33,807 bases of DNA from an uncultured Intestinimonas sp. Lineage in GTDB: Bacteria > Bacillota > Clostridia > Oscillospirales > Oscillospiraceae. Below are positions 29,736-33,807 of this stretch, in pieces (position 1 is the first letter of the stretch; each line of letters starts with the position of its first letter). Below the pieces are notes generated by a model that was given only the letters and a program-made list of their open reading frames with translations, made no database searches and was not told where the DNA came from. A program made the position numbers and the translations under genes. The DNA is taken from contig NZ_CALXGA010000018.1 of NCBI RefSeq assembly GCF_944387725.1, forward strand, positions 1 through 33,807, written 5' to 3'.

Positions 29736-30626
29736 ATGAAACTGAAAAAAGTCCTTGGGCTGGCCCTGAGCGCCGCCCTCAGCCTCAGCCTGCTGGCCTC
29801 CTGCGCCGGCGGCAGCGCCGAGACCCCCGCCCCCGAGAGCACCACCCCCGTGGAGCCTGCTCCCTCCGCGTCCGCCCCCGCCGAGACCGGCGGCTACGGC
29901 GACTTCACCTCCGGCCTGATTGAGCCCGGGCAGCTCATCATGGTGACCAACGCCTCCTTTCCCCCCTATGAGATGACGGACGACAACAACAACGTCATCG
30001 GTATCGACCCTGAGATCGCCCAAGCCATCGCCGACAAGCTGGGCCTGGAGCTGGTCATCGACAACATCGACTTTGACGCCGCACTCATCTCCGTCCAGGA
30101 GAACCGGGCCGACGTGATGCTGGCCGGCCTGACCTACAACGCCGACCGGGACCTGGTGATGGACTTCACCGACCCCTACGCCACCGGCGTCCAGGTCATC
30201 ATCGTCCGGGGGGGCGACACCACCATTGCCGGCACCAACGACGATCTGCAGCTGGTGGACGCTGACGGCAACGTGCTGGAGGACATTCAGATCGGCGTGC
30301 AGCGGGGTACCACCGGCGAGATGTACTGCCAGGATGCCCACGGCGTGGACCATGTGACCAGCCTGGACAACGGTTCCGTGGCGGTGCAGGCCCTGCTCAA
30401 CGGTCAGGTGGACTGCGTGGTCATCGACAACGGCCCCGCCCAGGAATATGTGGCTGCTACCTCCGGTCTGGAGATTCTGGATGGCGCCTATGTGGTCGAG
30501 GACTACTGTGCCGCCGTGGACGAGGGCAACGAGGTCCTGCTCCAGGCGGTGAACACCGCCCTGAACGAGCTGATTGCCGACGGCACCGTTCAGGCCATTA
30601 TGGATAAGTACATCACCGCCGAGTAA
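29736..30626 (+). CDS. Polar amino acid ABC transporter substrate-binding lipoprotein
   Basis: This 296-aa protein has a lipoprotein signal peptide (MKLKKVLGLALSAALSLSLL, lipobox LASC with Cys about residue 24), a Pro/Ala/Ser/Glu-rich linker to about residue 53, then a family-3 solute-binding fold: NASFPPYEMTDDNNNVIGID, DFDAALISVQENRADVMLAGL, DFTDPYATGVQ and the late QIGVQRGTTGEM. It is anchored outside the membrane and delivers amino acids to the permease encoded downstream. AAGGAG lies 9 bp before the ATG at 29736; an ATG at 29730 is too close to it. Substrate (Gln, Arg, Cys and others) cannot be fixed by sequence. Confidence 0.94.
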   Translation: MKLKKVLGLALSAALSLSLLASCAGGSAETPAPESTTPVEPAPSASAPAETGGYGDFTSGLIEPGQLIMVTNASFPPYEMTDDNNNVIGIDPEIAQAIADKLGLELVIDNIDFDAALISVQENRADVMLAGLTYNADRDLVMDFTDPYATGVQVIIVRGGDTTIAGTNDDLQLVDADGNVLEDIQIGVQRGTTGEMYCQDAHGVDHVTSLDNGSVAVQALLNGQVDCVVIDNGPAQEYVAATSGLEILDGAYVVEDYCAAVDEGNEVLLQAVNTALNELIADGTVQAIMDKYITAE

Positions 30627-30646
30627 TCTGCAATCTCGTCGAAATT

Positions 30647-30682
30647 CCGCAAAAGGGGCGGCCCCAGCCGCCCCTTTTGCGG
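30647..30682. repeat. Perfect 15-bp hairpin between binding protein and permease genes
   Basis: CCGCAAAAGGGGCGG (30647-30661) is perfectly inverted at 30668-30682 around a 6-nt loop. No T run follows. It is placed where a 3' stabilising or partial attenuation hairpin would raise binding-protein mRNA over permease mRNA. Confidence 0.65.
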
Positions 30683-30713
30683 CAATGTTGATACAGAGAA
30701 GGAGGGACCGCCC

Positions 30714-31490
30714 ATGGATTTGGCCCAGACCTATGAGCTGTGGCGGGGAATGATGCGGGACGGCGTCTCCCTGGAGTGGTGGCAGACCTTTTTTGTCCGC
30801 TTCTACCAGGCTTTCCTGGAGGCGGACCGCTGGCAGTCCTATCTGGAGGGGGTGGGCATTACCCTGCTGACCACGGCCATCGCCCTGGCCATAGGCGTGG
30901 CGCTGGGAGTGGTGGTGGCCATGCTCCGCACCGCCCACGACCAGCAGCGTCCAGGCAGGCCCCGGAACCCGGTGTTGGGTGCAGCCAACGCCCTGTGCAA
31001 GGTGTATGTCACTGTCATCCGGGGCACCCCCATGATGGTGCAGATTCTCATTATGGGGCTGGTGATCTTTTCTAGCAGCCGGAACTTCACCGCTGTGGGG
31101 GCCCTGACCCTGGGTATCAACTCGGGGGCCTATGTGGCGGAGATCATCCGGGGGGGCCTCATGTCCCTGGACTCGGGGCAGATGGAGGCGGGGCGCTCTT
31201 TGGGGCTGAACTACTTCGACACCATGCGCTTCATCGTCATCCCCCAGGCATTCAAGGCCATTCTCCCATCTCTGGGCAACGAGTTCATTGTCCTGCTGAA
31301 GGACACCTCCATGATCTCCATCATCGGCGGGCAGGAGCTAACCTTCTTTGCCCGGAACATCGTCACCCGCACCTATGACGCCATGATGCCCCTTCTGGGG
31401 GCGGCGGCCATCTACCTCGCCCTGGTGCTGATCTTTACCTGGCTCCAGGGGAAGCTGGAAAGGAGGCTGCGTCAGAGTGATCGACGTTGA
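30714..31490 (+). CDS. Amino acid ABC transporter permease
   Basis: This 258-aa membrane protein of the His/Glu/Gln/Arg permease family has [40 protein letters not shown] and the cytoplasmic EAA loop EAGRSLGLN...IVIPQA, followed by [20 protein letters not shown]. About five membrane helices are visible. An N-terminal extension of about 45 residues precedes TM1. It acts as a homodimer or heterodimer with the ATPase encoded by the next gene, whose start it overlaps by 14 bp. GAAGGAGG precedes the ATG at 30714. Confidence 0.94.
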   Translation: MDLAQTYELWRGMMRDGVSLEWWQTFFVRFYQAFLEADRWQSYLEGVGITLLTTAIALAIGVALGVVVAMLRTAHDQQRPGRPRNPVLGAANALCKVYVTVIRGTPMMVQILIMGLVIFSSSRNFTAVGALTLGINSGAYVAEIIRGGLMSLDSGQMEAGRSLGLNYFDTMRFIVIPQAFKAILPSLGNEFIVLLKDTSMISIIGGQELTFFARNIVTRTYDAMMPLLGAAAIYLALVLIFTWLQGKLERRLRQSDRR

Positions 31491-32199
31491 GCATTTGAGC
31501 AAATCCTTCGGGAAGAACCTGGTTCTGGACGACATCAGCGAGCACATCCAGGAGGGGGAGAAGGTGGTCATCATCGGCCCCTCCGGCTCGGGCAAGTCCA
31601 CCTTTCTGCGCTGCCTCAACCTGCTGGAGGAGCCCAGCGCCGGTACCATCACCTTCGACGGCGCCGTCATCACCGGCCCCAAGGTGGACATCGACGCCGT
31701 CCGGCGGCAGATGGGCATGGTGTTTCAGCACTTCAACCTCTTCCCCAACATGACCATCCGCAAAAACATCACCCTGGCCCCGGTGCGTACCAAGCTCATG
31801 AGCCAGGCCGAGGCCGACGAGACCGCCACGACCCTCCTCCGGCGGGTGGGGCTGGAGGAGAAGGCCGGCGCCTACCCCGCCCAGCTCTCTGGCGGCCAGA
31901 AGCAGCGCATCGCCATCGTCCGGGCCCTGGCCATGAAGCCCAAGCTCATGCTCTTTGACGAGCCCACCTCCGCCCTGGACCCAGAGATGGTGGGCGAGGT
32001 GCTGGAGGTCATGAAGGAGCTGGCCCAGGAGGGCATGACCATGGTGGTGGTCACCCACGAGATGGGCTTTGCCCGGGAGGTGGGCACCCGGGTCCTCTTC
32101 ATGGACGGGGGCCACATCCTGGAGCAGAACGAGCCCCACGCCTTCTTCGCCCACCCCAGAGAGGCGCGGACCCGGGAGTTTTTGTCCAAGGTCCTGTAA
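31477..32199 (+). CDS. Amino acid ABC transporter ATP-binding protein
   Basis: This 240-aa ATPase has Walker [11 protein letters not shown]-loop [12 protein letters not shown], signature LSGGQKQR, Walker [15 protein letters not shown] and switch His in [12 protein letters not shown], all as in GlnQ/HisP-type transporters. The GTG start at 31477 follows AGGAGG 10 bp upstream and overlaps the permease end by 14 bp, indicating coupling. It is the last gene of the importer operon; a terminator follows. Confidence 0.96.
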   Translation: MIDVEHLSKSFGKNLVLDDISEHIQEGEKVVIIGPSGSGKSTFLRCLNLLEEPSAGTITFDGAVITGPKVDIDAVRRQMGMVFQHFNLFPNMTIRKNITLAPVRTKLMSQAEADETATTLLRRVGLEEKAGAYPAQLSGGQKQRIAIVRALAMKPKLMLFDEPTSALDPEMVGEVLEVMKELAQEGMTMVVVTHEMGFAREVGTRVLFMDGGHILEQNEPHAFFAHPREARTREFLSKVL

Positions 32200-32208
32200 T
32201 GCTGCGCG

Positions 32209-32243
32209 GTCCCGCTCGGCCCAAGGCCGGGCGGGACTTTTTT
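32209..32243 (+). terminator. Rho-independent terminator of the ABC transporter operon
   Basis: GTCCCGCTCGGCC (32209-32221) pairs with GGCCGGGCGGGAC (32225-32237) with one mismatch, followed by six T (32238-32243). Confidence 0.9.
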
Positions 32244-32258
32244 CAGGCAGGAACGGCC

Positions 32259-32287
32259 TTGCAATCGGCGGAAAAAGCGGGTATCAT
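32259..32287 (+). promoter_or_regulatory. Promoter of the tatD operon
   Basis: TTGCAA (32259-32264), a 17-bp spacer and TATCAT (32282-32287) lie 45 bp before the ATG at 32332. Confidence 0.7.
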
Positions 32288-32331
32288 AGTGTCTGCGGAA
32301 GAATCCGCCGCACGAAAGGGAGGATTTGCCC

Positions 32332-33099
32332 ATGATTTTTGACACCCACGCCCACTACTATGACGCCGCCTTTGACCCGGACCGGGACGCTCTCCTTTCC
32401 GCCCTTCCGGAGCGGGGGGTGGACCTGGTGGTCTGCCCCGGCTGCGACCTGGAGAGCTCCCGGGCCGCCCTGGCCCTGGCGGAGCGGTATGACTATTTCT
32501 ACGCCGCCGTGGGCTTCCACCCGGAGAACCTGGAGGGGGCGGCCCTCACCGAACTGGACCAGGTCCGCGACCTGGCCGCCCACTCCAAGGTGAAGGCCAT
32601 CGGCGAGATCGGCCTGGACTATTACTGGGTGAAGACCCCGGAGGACCGGGCCTTCTCCCGGGACTTTTTCGACGCCCAGCTCTCCCTGGCGGAGGAGCTG
32701 GACCTGCCGGCGGTGGTCCACGACCGGGACGCCCACCGGAACTGCCTGGACATCGTCCGGGCCCATCCCAACGTCCGGGGGGTCTTTCACTGCTGCGCCC
32801 TCAGCGTGGAGGACGCCAAGGTGGCGGTGGATTTGGGCTGGATGCTCTCCTTCACCGGCAACCTCACCTTCCCCAACGCCCGGCGGGGGCCTGAGGTGGT
32901 ACAGTGGATGCCTTTGGACCGGCTGATGCTGGAGACCGACGCCCCCTACATGGCCCCGGCGCCCCACCGGGGGGAGCGGTGCGACTCCACATTAATCCCT
33001 CTCACTGCCGCCACAGTGGCCCAGCTTCGGGGCCTGACGGTGGAGGAGGTCCTGGCCCTCACTCTGGAGAACGGCAAGCGGTTCTTCGGCATCCAGTGA
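32332..33099 (+). CDS. tatD: TatD-family metal-dependent deoxyribonuclease
   Basis: This 255-aa TIM-barrel hydrolase has HxH in DTHAHYYD (residues 3-10), GFHPENL, GEIGLDYYW, VVHDRDA, a metal-ligand His in GVFHCCA, and LETDAPYMAP near the C-terminus. TatD enzymes are 3'-5' exonucleases or DNases acting in the cytoplasm. The ATG at 32332 is 8 bp after GGGAGG; a TTG 6 bp earlier is less likely. The usual VHCRD reads VHDRD and HCFSG reads HCCAL, so this is a slightly divergent member. The linked radical SAM gene follows in 19 bp. Confidence 0.92.
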   Translation: MIFDTHAHYYDAAFDPDRDALLSALPERGVDLVVCPGCDLESSRAALALAERYDYFYAAVGFHPENLEGAALTELDQVRDLAAHSKVKAIGEIGLDYYWVKTPEDRAFSRDFFDAQLSLAEELDLPAVVHDRDAHRNCLDIVRAHPNVRGVFHCCALSVEDAKVAVDLGWMLSFTGNLTFPNARRGPEVVQWMPLDRLMLETDAPYMAPAPHRGERCDSTLIPLTAATVAQLRGLTVEEVLALTLENGKRFFGIQ

Positions 33100-33118
33100 C
33101 CCAAAGGAGGCATATGTT

Positions 33119-33736
33119 ATGGAGACCATCACTTACGAATACGGCGGGGGGCTCTACGTCAACCTGACCAACCGCTGCGACTGCGCCTGCGTTTTCTGCC
33201 TGCGGCACAACGGCCACAGGGGGAGCATCTACGCCGGCGACCTGTGGCTGGACCATGAGCCCACCCGGGAGGAGGCCCTGGCCGATCTCCTGGCCCGGGA
33301 TCTGGCCGGCTACCCCGAGATCGTGTTTTGCGGCTTTGGGGAGCCCACCTTCCGCATCGACGACATCCTGTGGCTGGTGGATCGCATGAAGGAGCGGGCG
33401 CCGGGCCTGCCGCCCATCCGCATCAACACCAACGGCCACGCCAACCTCATCCAGGGCCGGGACGTGTGCCCCGACCTCCAGGGCCGCATTGACGTCCTCT
33501 CCATCTCCCTCAACGGCGCCACGGCGGAGGAATATGTGGCGGTGACCCGGCCCCGGGACGGGGTCCGGGCCTGGGAGGCCATGCTGGACTTCACCCGGGA
33601 GGCAGTGGAGTATGTGCCGGAGGTAGTGATGACCATTGTGGACAAGGACAAGTCCCCGGAGGAGATCGCCGCCTGCCGGGCCCTCTGCGAGGGCCTGGGG
33701 GCCCGGTTCCGGGTGCGCAGCTACATCGAGGACTAG
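33119..33736 (+). CDS. TatD-linked radical SAM protein
   Basis: This 205-aa protein carries the radical SAM motif CDCACVFC (C-x3-C-x2-C) in VNLTNRCDCACVFCLRHNG, GFGEPTFRID and INTNGHANLI. It matches the small radical SAM family that regularly follows tatD in Clostridia (TIGR04038 type). Length is as expected for that family, so the protein is probably intact. AAAGGAGG lies 8 bp before the ATG at 33119; an alternative ATG at 33114 is in another frame. The TAG stop coincides with the first bases of a MITE-like repeat, so the last residues or stop may come from the element. Function unknown. Confidence 0.88.
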   Translation: METITYEYGGGLYVNLTNRCDCACVFCLRHNGHRGSIYAGDLWLDHEPTREEALADLLARDLAGYPEIVFCGFGEPTFRIDDILWLVDRMKERAPGLPPIRINTNGHANLIQGRDVCPDLQGRIDVLSISLNGATAEEYVAVTRPRDGVRAWEAMLDFTREAVEYVPEVVMTIVDKDKSPEEIAACRALCEGLGARFRVRSYIED

Positions 33737-33807
33737 GGCTTGTTTGAAACATGTCAACATGCCCAACCGGCGGGTCTTTTGCCCCCTGGACGGCGCAATT
33801 TTTCCTT
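33733..33807. mobile_element. Second copy (partial) of the TAGGGCTTGTTTGAAA MITE-like element
   Basis: From CTAGGGCTTGTTTGAAA at 33733 the sequence matches the reverse complement of 14924-14998 with about 3 differences over 74 bp. It is cut by the window end, so its other half cannot be seen. Confidence 0.8.

Noticed and set aside
27257-29845. One 862-codon minus-strand frame
   Set aside because: Only the part up to 28612 encodes the hydrogenase-like protein. Upstream the frame is a low-complexity shadow over the RsbW-like and DRTGG genes and the promoter region.
1-33807. CRISPR array, tRNA or rRNA genes
   Set aside because: No regularly spaced repeat array was seen, and no tRNA cloverleaf or rRNA stretch was recognised by eye; a covariance-model search was not possible.

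Overview
The window is about 34 kb of GC-rich bacterial DNA with dense, mostly minus-strand operons. It has spoVB-mazG-hup-rqcP synteny, a Hnd-type NADH-dependent [FeFe] hydrogenase operon, a HemZ-type radical SAM enzyme, TatD with its linked radical SAM protein, and hairpin-rich intergenic repeats. Together these suggest an anaerobic, spore-forming-lineage Clostridia of the gut Oscillospiraceae type (Flavonifractor/Intestinimonas-like). This placement is inferred from gene content and composition, not from a marker gene.

Layout. 1-108: tail of a MaoC-like hydratase, then a terminator. 219-3948 (minus): an M16 zinc peptidase and an unusual fusion of a streptococcal-type (lysine-type) MurE ligase with a complete acetylglutamate kinase (ArgB). 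4157-4949: a 304-bp tandem duplication of a small XRE repressor with its divergent promoter, followed by a small protein; the two copies carry different operators. 4935-10421 (minus): HemZ, uridine-kinase-like enzyme, Mrp ATPase, a 63-aa protein, a D-aspartate-ligase-like ATP-grasp enzyme and an Asp/Glu racemase. 10675-12851 (minus): a two-component system with a PhoP-box-like repeat upstream. 12949-14133: cation efflux protein. 14180-19867 (minus): PNP, MTA/SAH deaminase, SpoVB-like flippase, MazG, HU and RqcP, interrupted between mazG and hup by two abutting MITE-like elements. 20056-20826 (plus): a single-domain siroheme reductase-like protein.

20880-29433 (minus) is the redox block. A NADH-dependent [FeFe] hydrogenase operon (HndA, HATPase, HndB, HndC, HndD) lies downstream of a regulatory-looking set: two DRTGG proteins, an RsbW-like ATPase, a hydrogenase-like Fe-S protein and a PHP-domain protein. 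The set looks like a hydrogen or redox sensor tied to the enzyme, although the signalling path is inference. 29736-32199 (plus) is a polar amino acid ABC importer. 32332-33736 (plus) is TatD and its radical SAM partner. The stop codon of the latter coincides with the end of another copy of the MITE-like repeat, which runs off the window.

The most notable points are: the MurE-ArgB fusion near a D-Asp ligase/racemase pair, which predicts Lys- or Orn-type peptidoglycan with a D-Asp side branch; the duplicated repressor switches with diverged operators; a PHP gene whose only sensible start codon is AUC; and the hydrogenase-associated sensor set.
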